Assembly (NCBI RefSeq): GCF_027595985.1 | Contig: NC_073313.1 | Coordinates: 85,914,899-85,978,898, forward strand | Reading direction: 5' to 3' | Length of the DNA stretch: 64,000 nt | Origin: Sorex araneus | Taxonomy: Eukaryota > Chordata > Mammalia > Eulipotyphla > Soricidae | In this document: positions 28,760 to 40,370 of the stretch, one piece after another | Layout of the letters: each line of letters starts with the position of its first letter | How positions within the stretch are numbered: the first letter of the stretch is position 1 | The notes under the pieces: generated by a model | Database searches by the model: none | What the model saw: only the letters and a program-made list of their open reading frames with translations | What the model was told of the DNA's origin: nothing | Made by a program: the position numbers and the translations under genes

Positions 28760-29335
28760 GATATAACCTACCTATAACATTCTGTAAGTTTAAGGCAGAG
28801 AGTCTCTTGCCCATACATCTAGCTGTCTTCCCCGGGGCCTCTTGGAGAGGATGGACTCCAGCTTCCCTCCCTGCCCCGAGCAGAGCTCCTGGCGGCCGAA
28901 GACTACCAGAACCTAGCCACAGACATGCTCGAGGCCCCTCTCCACACATTCGGACAGGCCTCACGCATGAAGGTACCGGCAGAGGAACCCAGTTGTGTGT
29001 AATCCCATCAACGGCCAGCATCCAGAGACTTAAAAGCAAGCTCCCAAGTAGGATATCTTGTAACCTACTTCTCCCTCTGAGAGAAATAGCAAGCTTCTGA
29101 AAGTTTCCTGCCCATATGGGAGAGCCTCTAAAGCTTCCCATGGTGTATTCATATGCTAAAGCCAGTAACAAGCTGGATCTCATTCCCCTGACCCTGCAAG
29201 AGCCTCCAGTGTGGCATTGGTGGGAGGGCCGAGTGGAGAGAGGCTTCTAAAATCTCAGGGATAGGATGAATGGAGACGTTACTGAGCCCGCTTGAGAAAT
29301 CGACGATCAACGGGATTTTGTGATTCATGATTCGT
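28760..29335 (+). mobile_element. family C composite retroposon, copy 1
   Basis: The first part (gctgtcttccccggggcctc, gaggcccctctccacacatt) matches 31990-32350 and, more distantly, family A. It then passes into a SINE-2-like body (ctccctctgagagaaatagc). It ends in the RTE-type tail ggatgaatggagacgttact ... gatcaacgggat. A 148-codon minus-strand ORF here is chance. Confidence 0.65.
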
Positions 29336-29820
29336 GAAGTTTAAGGTATACATATGATTTGTTATATTTATATAGTATAATTTCATTACTGTGATACTCA
29401 TTTAATCATTTTTTTGGTGAGGAGTTTTAAGATCTACTTTCTTAGCTATTTTGAAGTGCATAATACAATGTTAATGACTGTAATCACAATGTTATGCACT
29501 AGACTTCCAGAATTTATCTTCTGTTTGTAAGTTTGTACCATTTAGCAACATTTCTCATTTCCCCTCAACTCCATTCCAGAGTAACCAACATGACACTCTT
29601 CCTTCTCAGATTTGAGCATTTTTACATTCTACAAATAAGTGATATCAAACAATGTCTTGTCTATCTTCTCTGTCTGGCTGTATAATGCTGTCAGGGACCA
29701 TCCATATCACATATGGCTTGATATTCTTTCTTTGGCCGGAATAATAGTTCATTCTGTGCATATATATCTCACACATCATATATCAATGTCAGAAACATAT
29801 TAAAAATATTGTATTTTATG

Positions 29821-30040
29821 GACTGGAGCGACAGCACAGCGGGTAGGGTGATTGCCTTGCATGCGGCCAACCCGGGTTTGATTTCTCTGTCCCTCTCAGA
29901 GAGCCTGGCAAGCTACCGAGAGTATCCCGCCCACATAGCAGAGCTACCCGTGGCGTATTAGATATGCCAAAAACAGTAATAACAAGTCTCACAATGGAGA
30001 CGTTACTGGTGCTTGCTCGAGCAAATCGATGAACAATCTT
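29821..30040 (+). mobile_element. SINE-2, full arrangement
   Basis: The only sense copy with head and body: gactggagcgacagcacagc, ccctctcagagagcctggca, ggcgtattagatatgccaaa, and aatggagacgttactggtgc. It shows directly that SINE-2 shares the SINE-1 head. Confidence 0.9.
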
Positions 30041-30165
30041 CCTTATCCATTCATCTGTTTCCATATCATGGCTACTGCAACTAACACTGCAAGAAACATG
30101 AAAGTAGAGATATCTTTTTGATAACTTATTTTCATTTTTTTTTGTTTATTTGGACTACTTGGTTA

Positions 30166-30336
30166 GTTTGGTTGGGGGGAGGCCACACCCAGAAGTACAC
30201 AGGACTTAGTCCTGGCTTGGTGTTAAGTAATCACTCGTGGTAGGGTTTGGGGGAACCATATGTGGTGCCAGTGATTGAACCCACATCGAACACACGCAAA
30301 GCAAGCTTTCTACCCACTCTCCTATCACTCTTGCCC
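30166..30336 (-). mobile_element. SINE-1, diverged
   Basis: Antisense: ggccacacccagaagtacac, gggggaaccatatgtggtgc, and ctcctatcactcttgcccc. Confidence 0.75.
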
Positions 30337-30431
30337 CTATCCTGTTTTCAGCTCTTTGAATATTTACCCAGAAGTAAAATTACTGGGTCACAAGGCTGTT
30401 ATATTTTTTTATAAAACACCACAGTATTTTT

Positions 30432-30818
30432 TTCTGGTTTATGGTTTTTACAAAATATGAATCATGTTTTTAAAATTTATTTTATTCTTTAATTAGTGAG
30501 TCACCATGAGGGTACAGATACAGATTCACACATTTTCAAGCTTGTTTTTCCCTCATACAATGTTCGCAAACACATCCCTCCACCAGTGCCCATTCTCCAC
30601 CACCAATAAACCCATTATCTGTCCCAGCCTCCAATCCCATCATCCCCCCACACTCCACCCTGCCTCTGTGGCAGGGTATTCCCTTTTGATCTCTCTCTCT
30701 CCAATTGGGTGTTGTGGTTTGCAATAGGGGCATTGAGTGGCCATCGTGTTCAGTCTCTAGACTACTTTCAGCACGCATCTCCCTTCCAGCGCAGGATCTC
30801 CAACCACATTTTACTTGG
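30432..30818 (-). mobile_element. L1 3' end with target duplication
   Basis: Antisense L1 terminus (gtgagtcaccatgagggtac, cctccaccagtgcccattct). Flanked by aaaacaccacagtattttt at 30413-30431 and 30819-30837. About 60 bp between the L1 end and the left duplication is not L1-like and may be transduced. Confidence 0.85.
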
Positions 30819-31010
30819 AAAACACCACAGTATTTTTTATAATGATTGAACCAATTTATATTCTCACTATAGTACACAAGGGGTTCTTTTTGTCCATATC
30901 CTCACTAACAATTGTTACATCCTGTCTTCTTGATTATGGTCATTCGAAGAAGTGTGAAGTGATAACTCATTGTGGTTTAGATTTTCAGTTGTCTAAAAAT
31001 TAGTGATGTT

Positions 31011-31181
31011 AGTGGCTGGAGCGATAGCACAGTGGGTATGGTGTTTGCCTTGCAGGCAGCCAACCCTGGTTCGATTTCCAGCATCCCATATGATCCCCCG
31101 AGAACTGCCAGGAGTAATTCCTGAGTGCAGAGCCAGGAGTCACCCCTGAACATCACCAGGTGTGATCCAAAAAGCAAAAAA
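31011..31181 (+). mobile_element. SINE-1 with 16-bp target duplication
   Basis: Sense copy, good A and B boxes, A-rich tail. aaaaattagtgatgtt at 30995-31010 and 31182-31197. Confidence 0.95.
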
Positions 31182-31250
31182 AAAAATTAGTGATGTTGAG
31201 CATCTATTCATTCTTTACCAAAAGTTTTAATGTCATTGGTAAATTATAAT

Positions 31251-31664
31251 TCTGTAAATTATAACTATAAACATTTCATTTTTATAATGAGCTTTTAAAA
31301 TAGGTTACCCCTTCCTATCATGTGATCCTTGAACTTTTAGCCAGTGATTTTCAAACAGAATGTATTAGCAACAGACATTGCAATTTTTTTTACTCAGGTC
31401 TTCAATTGTATTTTAAAACTTCCATTAATAACTACATGCTTTCTTACATGGCAAGGGATATGATTTTCCATTAAGTTTTGGACATGAAGACACTTGACCC
31501 AAAACATAAATAAATTGATTCCTACAACTTACTATTTCGCCTGAAATTTTAAGGACATCTTACCCATCCGTAAGAATAATATAGGAAAAGAATCCTAATT
31601 GAAATCTATAACATACAAAAGACAGCAAGGGCCTATATAAAGTTAAAAGAAAATAATAGATAAA
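31251..31664. other. no recognisable feature
   Basis: AT-rich; nothing identified. Confidence 0.4.
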
Positions 31665-31675
31665 AATGGAGGAGC

Positions 31676-31951
31676 CTCAGATGGGAGATGTGCGCTGAAA
31701 GTAGATAAAGGACCAAACATAATAGTCTCTAAGTATCCGTATTGCAAACCATAATGCCCCAAATTGGAGATAAAGTATGAGGGAAATTGTCTGCCATAGA
31801 GGCAGGAGGAGGGTTGAGGTGGGGGATACTGGAGACATTGGTGGTAGAAAATGTACACTGCCGGAGGGATGGGTGTTCGATCATTGTATGACTGTAACTC
31901 AAACATGAAAGTTTTGTAATTGTATCCCATGGTGATTCAATAAAAAAAAAT
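31676..31951 (+). mobile_element. shrew L1 3' end with target duplication
   Basis: 3' UTR only, ending catggtgattcaataaaaaa. Flanked by aatggaggagc at 31665-31675 and about 31952-31962. Confidence 0.85.
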
Positions 31952-31979
31952 AATGGAGGAGCTGCTATTAGTTTTAATT

Positions 31980-32640
31980 TAGACTTTCTAGGTCAATTTC
32001 TCTGGCTGTCTTCACTGGGGCCCCTCGGAGGGGTTTGGGCTGAGTTTCCCTCCCTGCCCTGAGCCCCAGCAACCGAAGATTTCCAGAACCAGCCACAGCC
32101 TTGCTCAAGGCCCCTCTCCACACGTTTGGATGATCCTCATGCATGAAGGAATGGGCAGAGAAACCCAGGTTTGTGGGACCTGGGGCTGAGATCTCTAAGC
32201 CTTCTTGGATCGGGACTGGGCCTCCTCCACCCAGACACCCCATTTTCCAGTAGCTTGGTAGCCACACCCACAAACTGCCCCGGGTGCCATGTAATCCCAT
32301 AAATAGCCAAGACCCAGACACTATAAAACAAAGCTCCTGCATGTAACCTCTTATAGCCTAGTTCTCCCTCTCAGAGAGCCTGGCAAAATATCGAGACCAT
32401 CCTGCCCACATAGCAGAACCTGGCAAGCTCTTCATGGTGTATTCGATAGGCCAAACACAGTAACAATGATGGGTCTCATTCCACTTACCCTGAAAGAGCC
32501 TCCAATGCTGTACCGCTGGGGAGAATGAGTAAAGAGAGGCTGCTAAAATCTCAGGGCTAGGACGAATGGAGACGTTACTGGTGCCCACTTGAGAAAAATT
32601 GATGATCAACAGGATGACAGTGATACAGTGATACAGGTCA
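31980..32640 (+). mobile_element. family C composite retroposon, copy 2
   Basis: Longer copy: gctgtcttcactggggcccc, gcccctctccacacgtttgg, aagccttcttggatcgggac, cacaaactgccccgggtgcc, and a SINE-2-like ctccctctcagagagcctgg. RTE-type tail gacgaatggagacgttactg with terminal cagtgatacagtgatacag. Confidence 0.7.
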
Positions 32641-32774
32641 ATTTCTCCAACAACACCCAAATATGGATATTGAAAGCTGAATTCTTAGAATTGGAGGTCT
32701 GAGACTACAAAATAGCATTTTATGCAATTTTATGTCTTATATTCTTATACACAGAAAATATACAAAGTCCTACT

Positions 32775-33190
32775 GATAAAAGTGCGCTCTCTCACCCTTG
32801 ACCCCAGAGTACAGGGGGAAAGACAGAGAAGGAAAGAAATAGGGGGGAGGGAGAAAAGATGAGACAAGGAAGTAACAAAGGGACAGGGGTCAGGAGCCTC
32901 AGCTACATTGGTAATGTGGGGGAACGAGTGCTATAGTTATATACCCAAACCACAGACTCAACAACAATGAAAACATGAGATCCAAACTTCAGCCATGAAG
33001 TTTATTAAATGTTCCTACTCAAGGTGGCAGGCTGGGGGTTAGGGTGAGGAGGGAATATGGGAAAATTGGTGGAGGGAACTTGACACTGGTGGTGGGATTG
33101 GTGTTGGAAAAATTTATGCCTAAGACTCAACTATCAATAACTTTGTAAATCATATTTCTTTAATTAAATTTTTAAATGTAAATAAAAAAT
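32775..33190 (+). mobile_element. L1 3' UTR, older variant
   Basis: Ends ttgacactggtggtgggatt, atcaataactttgtaaatca and an A/T-rich tail, like the 16262 copy. Confidence 0.65.
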
Positions 33191-33194
33191 AAAG

Positions 33195-33764
33195 TGGCCT
33201 CTACTGATAAACAGTACATCTTGCCCTCAGTTATATCCAAAGGCCTTATCTGGCTCTAATCTTCAATGTTTCCATGGTATTTTGATCTGAAATGACTTTC
33301 ATGATGTACTATAATAAAAAAATAGGACAAGAGCATGAAAGCAGAAAAGAGGTTATTGAAAATATTGAGAAACTTGGACTTGTCATAAATCTAAGGATAC
33401 AAATATCAATTTAACATTTTTCAGAATAATAAAAAAAACTTTCAAGAATTTGGATGCCACTATCATTATGCAGCAACAACACTACTGCCAATATCCTTTT
33501 CCTTCTGCAAATAAAAAGATGCCAAAGCACTGGTCCCAGAACTGCACTGCCTTGCTACATGCTACAACTCTTCCCAGCACAGTTGATACCCTATTTTCTG
33601 CTTTCATTATCCATGAATCTGGGAGCTGAAATTTTTAAACAATGGGTGAAATAACAACTTCCTAATTACCCACTGTCCTGATGGTGGCAGAGGTAGCAGC
33701 TTTGGGGTGTGTCACCTTTATGAAATGTATTATCCACCACCCATTTTCATAATAATCCAGTGTG
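33195..33764. other. no recognisable feature
   Basis: No supported gene or named repeat. Confidence 0.4.
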
Positions 33765-33935
33765 ACAAATCACTCTAAAACATAGTAGCAAAAATTGAGA
33801 AAGCCATTTATTTGCTTTTATGATTTGTTCAAAAATGCAGCAATTGACAGCTGGTAGCTAAGGCAACTGGTGTGTCTACACAGCAGGTTTCTCTAGTCAA
33901 GTGTCTAGTTCAAGACCAACCTGGCCCTCCATGTC
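33765..33935. repeat. ancient LTR/MER-like relic
   Basis: aatcactctaaaacatagta ... catttatttgcttttatgat matches the pattern of the repeat at 1588. Confidence 0.35.
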
Positions 33936-33950
33936 TTAAGTTTATGCCTT

Positions 33951-34112
33951 GAGGCCAGAGCAATAGTACAGCCAGTAGGGCTCTTGTCTTGCACATGATT
34001 GACCTGGGTTAAGTTTCTGACACCACATGCAGTCTCCCAAGCACTGCCAGGAGTTATTCCTGAGCAGGGAGCCAGCCCTGAGCACTAGCCACCAGGTGTG
34101 CCCTCCAAAAAT
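33951..34112 (+). mobile_element. SINE-1, diverged
   Basis: Sense: gaggccagagcaatagtaca, ccaagcactgccaggagtta, and accaggtgtgcc. Confidence 0.75.
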
Positions 34113-34695
34113 ATTAAGGTACATGTCTTGCATTCACCCAACTCTGATTTGATTCCCTGGTTCAGGCTACACCTAGTAGTGTAGCTAAGTGTAACCCTGC
34201 AGAGCTCTGGCAAAGACTGAGTAGCATTTCATCTGCAGACGCTCACATGGAACTGACAACCAGGTTCTGTGAGAACTGTGGAGAGTAGCCCCAGGGTTCC
34301 CTGAGGACAGCTTTGGAGCAAACCCAAACCCACACCAAAACAATGAAATATAACCAAAGCATGTTCTCATAATGAAGGCAGAGGACCAAGAGAGGAAGTG
34401 TACAGGAACAAGGGCTTTTTCAAACCTCTTCTGGCATCAAGATTGTTATTATCTCATTCATTGTTCAAAGCAAGATTCAAGGGTGAGGGAGCAAAAAAAG
34501 GGTGAGAGGGCAGAGGGAGCTACTATTCTAGAAGGCATGAAAGGAAGACTTGCACAGGAAGGTATTGGAGGTGGTAATGTAATCAGTCTATCAGTTGAGG
34601 CAGTTGCACCTACAAGCACATCCTAGAACATGCTTCCTATTCTCTATGGCCCCTCCATCTATATAATAAACACTAAATTCCCTGAAATTCTTCTT
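34113..34695. other. no recognisable feature
   Basis: No supported gene or named repeat. A patch at 34140-34350 has weak SINE flavour only. Confidence 0.4.
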
Positions 34696-34707
34696 ACAGG
34701 CTAGAGT

Positions 34708-34957
34708 CACTGTCACTGTCACTGTCATCCCATTGCTCATCAATTTGCTCGAGTGGGCACCAGTAACGTCTCCATTTTGAGACTTGTTGTTACTGTTTTT
34801 GGCATATTGAATACACCATGGGTAGCTAGCCAGGCTCTGCTGTGTGGGCGAGATACTCTCGGTAGCTTGCCGGGCTCTCCAAGAGGGGTGGAAGAATCAA
34901 GCCCAGGTCAGCTGCATGCAAGGCAAATGCCCTACCGCTGTGCTATTGCTCCAGCCC
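34708..34957 (-). mobile_element. SINE-2 with 12-bp target duplication
   Basis: Antisense full copy: (cactgt)n tail, gctcatcaatttgctcgagt, ttgttactgtttttggcata, gatactctcggtagcttgcc, and head ctgtgctattgctccagccc. acaggctagagt at 34696-34707 and 34958-34969. Confidence 0.95.
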
Positions 34958-34969
34958 ACAGGCTAGAGT

Positions 34970-35151
34970 ATCATCAGCAACTGCTCTATATTCCAATGGG
35001 GAGGGGGTTGAGAAAGTCCTCTTTGAGGAGTTAATCTTAAGTAAAGAGAGGAAATGAAATTGAAACTCAATTTTTCAGGTTAACATTTCAGGTTAAGGAT
35101 AGTTCTGTTGAGGTGCAGATTGATGTCTGTGAGTCGCAAGCATGCTGAGTG
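34970..35151. other. no recognisable feature
   Basis: Nothing identified. Confidence 0.35.
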
Positions 35152-35164
35152 AGCACATATTCTT

Positions 35165-35283
35165 TTTTTTTTTTAATTTTTTATTGTGGAAAGTTACAAA
35201 GTTACAAAGTTTTCAGGTTTAAATCTCAGTTATACAATGCTCGAATACCCATCCCTTCACCAGTGCTCATATTCCACCACCAA
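35165..35283 (-). mobile_element. very short L1 insertion with target duplication
   Basis: Only about 119 bp of antisense L1 terminus (ttacaaagttttcaggttta, acccatcccttcaccagtgc) between copies of agcacatattctt (35152-35164, 35284-35296). Confidence 0.9.
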
Positions 35284-35296
35284 AGCACATATTCTT

Positions 35297-35769
35297 GATC
35301 CTCCTCAACGTCTTTGAAACCCATCCTCTATTTTATGTCACTGCCTTCTTATGTACCTATCATCTCTGTCCCTTATGCTCCTCTCTTTCTCCAGGTAAAT
35401 CTGGACAAAATAGAATTCTCTCTGCTTCTCTCTGTTGTCAATATTGGTTATCTCCATATGCAGCTTGTGTTTTCTCCTACACCAAGCCAGAAGCATCCAT
35501 CAGCATTTCACTATCTCACTAAATAGATAACTGTCTTCAGAAGACATAGGAGCAAATGCAGATTCTGCTGTAAGTCACGAGGAGAAAAGAGGTATATACA
35601 AGCACAGCTAGTAGTACTGATGGGTGGGGGTGGGTTTCCCAAGCTATGCCCAACACAGCCCTAGGACTATTCCTCAGACATTCAGATAATCAGGCTGGAC
35701 AGTTAATTGCTCAGACTCAGCGATTTGATATGGTTCAGGCCAGCAGCACTTTGGATCACCTGGACCACA
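35297..35769. other. no recognisable feature
   Basis: Unique-looking sequence; a 67-75 codon frame here has no recognisable product. Confidence 0.4.
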
Positions 35770-35870
35770 CCACACCTGGCAGTACTCAAGAGCCCATATG
35801 GTACAGGGATAAAAATCTGGCCCTCACATATATAAGGCATATGTTCTAAATTCTTTGAGCTATATACTTA
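35770..35870 (-). mobile_element. SINE-1-like remnant
   Basis: caccacacctggcagtactc and agcccatatggtacagggat resemble antisense SINE-1. Old. Confidence 0.4.
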
Positions 35871-36150
35871 CTCCTTCTTCCTCTCTTTTATGCAAAGTAT
35901 TTTGATTCTCTATGGGATGCTTCAAACACATCAGCTAAGCTTATCAATGGGTATTCTTTGGCGAATGGAATTTACAGTTCTGAAAAGTAGAACTAGATGT
36001 TTTCCTGCCCTGGAACAGTTTCATTAATTATCTTTTCCTATGGTTGTACAAAACAAAAACAGGTGACTACTCTCTGTAAACCCTTCATTGAGTCTCCCTC
36101 TTTTACAAAGTACAAAGTTTTTAGCATGGTATAGCAGGTCTACTGCAAAT
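35871..36150. other. no recognisable feature
   Basis: Nothing identified. Confidence 0.35.
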
Positions 36151-36161
36151 CTTACATGATT

Positions 36162-37417
36162 TTTTAAAATTTTATTGAATCACTGTGAGATAGTTACAAG
36201 CTTTCATGTTTGGGTTACAATCACACAATGATCAAACACCCATCCCTCCACCAGTGCACATTCCCAACCACCAATATCCCGGGTATACCCCCCTTTCCTA
36301 TCCTCCCCCTGAGTCTATGGCAGACAATATACCCCATACTCTCTCTCTACTCTCTCTCTACTTTTGTGCATTATAGCTTGCAACACAGACACTGAGAGGT
36401 CATCATGTTTGGTCCATTATCTACTTTTAGCACACATCTCCCATCCCAATCGATTCCTCCAGCCATCATTTTCTAGTGATCTCTTCTCTATTCCAGCTGC
36501 CTTCTCCCCTCCACTCATGAAGCAGGATTCCAGCTATGGGGTAATCCTCCTAGCCCTTGTTTCTACTGTCCTTGGGTGTCAGCCTCATGTGATGTTATCC
36601 TATACTCCACTAATGAGTGCAATCCTTCTATGTCTGTCCCTTTCTTTCTCATTTAATTTAGCATGATACTCTCCATGTCTATCCACTTATAAGCAAATTT
36701 CATGACTTCATCTCCCCTAACAGCTGCATAGTATTCCATTGTGTAGATGTACCAAAGTTTCTTTAACCAGTCATCTGTTCTAGGGCACTCGGGTTGTTTC
36801 CATATTTTGGCTATTGTGAACAGTGCTGCAATGAATATATAGGTACAGATGTCATTTCTACTGTGTTTTGTGCATCCTCGGGTTATATTCCCAAAAGTGA
36901 TATTGCGGGCTCATATGGAAACTCAATTTCTAGTTTTTGAAGGACTTCCATATCATTTTCCAGAAAGGCTGGACCAGTCGGCATTCCCACCAACAGTGAA
37001 AGAGTGTCCCTTTTTCCCCACATCCATGCCAGCACTGGTTGCTTTTGTTCTTTTGACTGTGTGCCAGTCTCTGTGGTGTGAGATGATATCTCATTGTTGT
37101 TTTGATTTGCATCTCCCTAATGATTAGTGATGTGGAGCATTTTATCATGTGCCTTTTGGCCATTTGTATTTCTGTTTTGATAAAACTTCTGTTCATTTCT
37201 TCTCCCCATTTTTTGATGGGGTTGAAGGTTTTTTCTTCTACAATTCTACTAGTGTCTTATATATTCTTGATATTAATCCATTATCAGATGGATATTGGGT
37301 AAATATTCTTTCCCATTCTGTGGGCTCTTTCTGTATTTTGGTCACTGTTTCTTTTGAAATGCAGAAGCTTCTTAGTTTGATGTAGTCCCATTTGTTTATG
37401 TTTGCTTCCACTTGCAA
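36162..37417 (-). mobile_element. shrew L1, 1.26 kb, with target duplication
   Basis: Antisense from the terminus (tattgaatcactgtgagata) into ORF2 coding. The translated minus strand gives [20 protein letters not shown] and [20 protein letters not shown], the L1 ORF2 C-terminal block, over 88 open codons (36930-37196). Flanked by cttacatgatt (36151-36161, 37418-37428). 5'-truncated and interrupted elsewhere. Confidence 0.93.
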
Positions 37418-37519
37418 CTTACATGATTCTTCAAGTTCATGACGTCCTACATTCCATTCATACCCTAGGATCCCAACACACAGAAACATTTACACTATCC
37501 AAATGTTCCATGCTCATTC

Positions 37520-37800
37520 AAAACTCTATGACATTGCTCCCATTGTTCCTCTGCCTGGAATAGCCTTGCCTTCATCCCAATATGACTAGTAAACACCTAC
37601 TAATAACTCACCTATGAAGCCTTTCCAGAATGCCTATGAGCAGAATAAGACATCTACTTATCTATGTCCCTGTCATGCACTGGAAGACTTTAGAACACTT
37701 ACTTATCTCCTGCTACAAAACTACGAGTTTCTGAAGAGGAAAGAACAGTCTTTCCATTTCTGTATCCCCAGTCTCTTGAACACACCAAATGACTACATTA
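37520..37800. mobile_element. L2-like ancient LINE relic
   Basis: tctgcctggaatagccttgc and ccatttctgtatccccagtc are typical of L2 3' regions. Orientation not assigned. Confidence 0.4.
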
Positions 37801-38564
37801 ATCAAATGTGAGACTGGGTTATAAAAGTAATTTCCTAACTATTTGTAACATAATTTGAATTACTATATAATCCCACAGTAGCTACTTTAAAGGCAAGAAC
37901 ATTAATTTGGGAGGTTATAAATTCTATCAAGTTGTTAAAATCAGTCTCATTAACTTTACCCTCACTCATGACACTCTGTTCTCAAAGATAAGACTAGGTA
38001 TTAAATTAAGGGACATTTTATTTTTACTTTAGGGGTCATATAAATCAAGATAGACCATGCTATATTGCAAGAGAAAATGACTTCAAGATCTTAGCGAATT
38101 CAAACAGTCGAGTTTCCTTCCCAAATAGACCACTTCAGGCCTGGGTGACTGTCTGAGGCATCCCTTCTCCATTAATAGTTTCCACTTTGCACTTTCATTA
38201 TCAACAAGTATTTCCCTGTTTGACAAGGCAGAGAAAAAGAGCTCCGAGGAGTTAAGGAACAACAATTAACTACTTCCACTTAGAAGTGATGCATCACTTA
38301 TGCTTATATTCCATGTATCAAATAAGTTACCTGTCACGGCTAACTCAAAGAGAGAAGGAAAATATAGTTTGACTCTGCTAGAAGGAAAACACCAGCAACG
38401 TTGGTGAACAGCACTAAAACCTACTACAATGTGGCATGAACAGGCCCGGTCTAGGCAAATGGAAATTTTGCTTAGGTTATCTTTTGCATTATAAGCCCAG
38501 TTAGTTTATGTATGCTAACTCAATTTCTCTCCTCCCACTAAGCCTCCATCTTCTTCCATCACCT
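37801..38564. other. no recognisable feature
   Basis: No gene or named repeat. Confidence 0.4.
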
Positions 38565-38760
38565 ATTTATTGAGCACATCTAGAGGTCAGACGCTATGCT
38601 AGATGCTTTGTCATTGATTATTTTATTAGATTCTCACAACTACCCTAACAAATTGGTCGAATCATTACCTTCAGTTGACAGTTATAGAGACTGAGGTTAA
38701 GGGATTAAGTGACATGAATAATGTCATAAATTAGTAATTAGTCAGCCAAGAACAAAAAAA
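38565..38760 (-). mobile_element. MIR
   Basis: Antisense MIR core: attttattagattctcacaa, ctaccctaaca, and agagactgaggttaagggat. Confidence 0.65.
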
Positions 38761-38989
38761 AGTCTAATACTGTAAAAATCTGTGGTGTGTCCTTCTGTCC
38801 AATGTTCAGCTCTCCATTTCTGCTTAGTCCCTTTACCTCTAAGATCACAAATACTTCTAGGTACATACTTCATTATGTTATGCACCCTCATTACTAGATT
38901 TGTTCAAAACTTCAGTCTCTTCTCTAGTCTACCCTTTCTGTCAATGATTCGGAGTAATTTAGTACCCCATTCAAAATTTTTTTCTTCAA

Positions 38990-39130
38990 ATATCCTGCTG
39001 TGTGAAATGAGTCAGAAGGAAAGAGACAGGCATAGAATGGTGACACTCATTTGTGGGTATATAAAACATAGTATGAGACTAATACCCAAAGATAATAGAA
39101 ATGAGGGCCAGGAGGACTGGACTGTGGTAG
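38990..39130 (+). mobile_element. shrew L1, left piece
   Basis: gtgtgaaatgagtcagaagg through gggccaggaggactggactg. The same L1 resumes at 40672. Confidence 0.8.
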
Positions 39131-39389
39131 ATGTGTGAAAACACAAAAAAGAGGAGGAACACCACACCAGGCACAGTGCAGCGGTGCTCTATCTCTCCCG
39201 CTGCCCGCTTTCGGTAGTCTCACGCCACTTCCCCCACCCCGGGGGAGGTTGATGGCGATGATGAGGCAGGCGAAGGAACAAGGGCCAGGCTGGTTGGTCT
39301 CAGTTGCAGTTTATTCCAATCTCCATTCCCCTTCTGCTTCTTTCTCTCACCCCCGCTCCCTCTCACTTCTTTTGCCTTGAGCTCTGCTT

Positions 39390-39655
39390 CAGTGTCTCCC
39401 CGGCTTCTGTCTGTCTCTCTGTCTCTGTCTCTGTAGTCTCTCCTCTGGTCTCTTCCGACCACTCTGTCTCTGCTTCTGTGTCTTCTTCTGTCTGTGTTGT
39501 CTCCTTCGCTTCTGTGTCTTCCCGTGTGTCTTCTGTGTCTTCTCTTGTGTCGTCTTCTTCTGTCTCCCCTGTCTTCTTCCTCTGTCTCCTCTGTCTTCTT
39601 CTGTCTTCTCCCTCTGTTTCTTCCTCTGTCTTCTTCTTCTCCTGTCTCCCCTCAG
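39390..39655. repeat. TCTGTCTTC-rich low-complexity tract in LTR copy 2
   Basis: Degenerate repetition of tctgtct, tcttctgt and gtctcctctg over about 260 bp, on the transcribed side of the LTR TATA box. Confidence 0.9.
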
Positions 39656-39849
39656 GCCCCACGGTCTTAGTTTATATAGCAAATTACATAGGGTGGTGAC
39701 ACAAATGTGGGTTGAATCAACAAAGGGTAAGACCATTTCTCGAGGAGATTAACAAAATCTCATCTAAGGAAATATCATCCAAGGAGATCTGCTCAAGGGT
39801 GGGGATCCAAATAAGGGTGTGTCAGGGTGTGAGCTAGTAATCTTCTTAA

Positions 39850-39965
39850 ATAGTTATAATATTTATACTATATACATAAGTATATATAAGTATATATAAC
39901 TATATTTATATTATAACTATATATATAACTATATTTATACTATATATATATAAGTATAAATACTT
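39850..39965. repeat. TA-rich tandem tract in LTR copy 2
   Basis: tatatataagtataaa-type repetition in the U3 part of the LTR. Absent from copy 1. Confidence 0.85.
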
Positions 39966-40299
39966 CTAATATTTCTAGCATGTCATTCTGTATGAGCACA
40001 GTAAGAGATATAAAGTTTCGTTCTTACTGAGGACATCTCACTATACATTCCAGACCACAGTCCTCAGGCCAGGTTAATCTTCCTAACCCCAGCAGGATCC
40101 TAATCTTGTCATTACCTTTGAATCATGACAGCATTGTCCATGATCATGCCCTCAACTTATAGTTGAGTATTGTGGCACTTTGGCCTGGCCCATTTCGATG
40201 CCAGGGTAACCGCTCACAGCTTGCCCTGGGTCCATTTTATCCCTTGTCGGGACCCTGCTCTTGGGGTGCTAGGAACTAAGGGCAACTGAGTTGAGAGTA

Positions 40300-40370
40300 A
40301 ATATTATTATTATATTATTATTAAATATTATTATTATAATATTATTGAGAGCCCGGGAATAAATATTATT
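40300..40370. repeat. (ATT)n-like tract in LTR copy 2
   Basis: Imperfect attattatt repetition in U3. Confidence 0.85.

Larger units (their letters stand above)
29340..31250 (-). mobile_element. ancient L1 split by four nested insertions
   Basis: Fragments of one old antisense L1 lie at 29340-29815, 30050-30160, 30340-30430, 30820-31010 and 31198-31250 (aagatctactttcttagcta; ttcactctg-type promoterless 3' UTR; ttatggtcattcgaagaagt). Inserted into it are SINE-2, SINE-1, an L1 3' end and a second SINE-1. Confidence 0.6.

Noticed and set aside
28737..29183. A 148-codon minus-strand frame
   Set aside because: It lies entirely in a family C retroposon; GC-rich repeat sequence explains the open frame.
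39363..39736. Glu/Arg/Gln/Thr-rich reading frames of about 100 codons on the minus strand
   Set aside because: They are translations of the low-complexity tract inside solo LTR copy 2, with no domain and no conservation signal.
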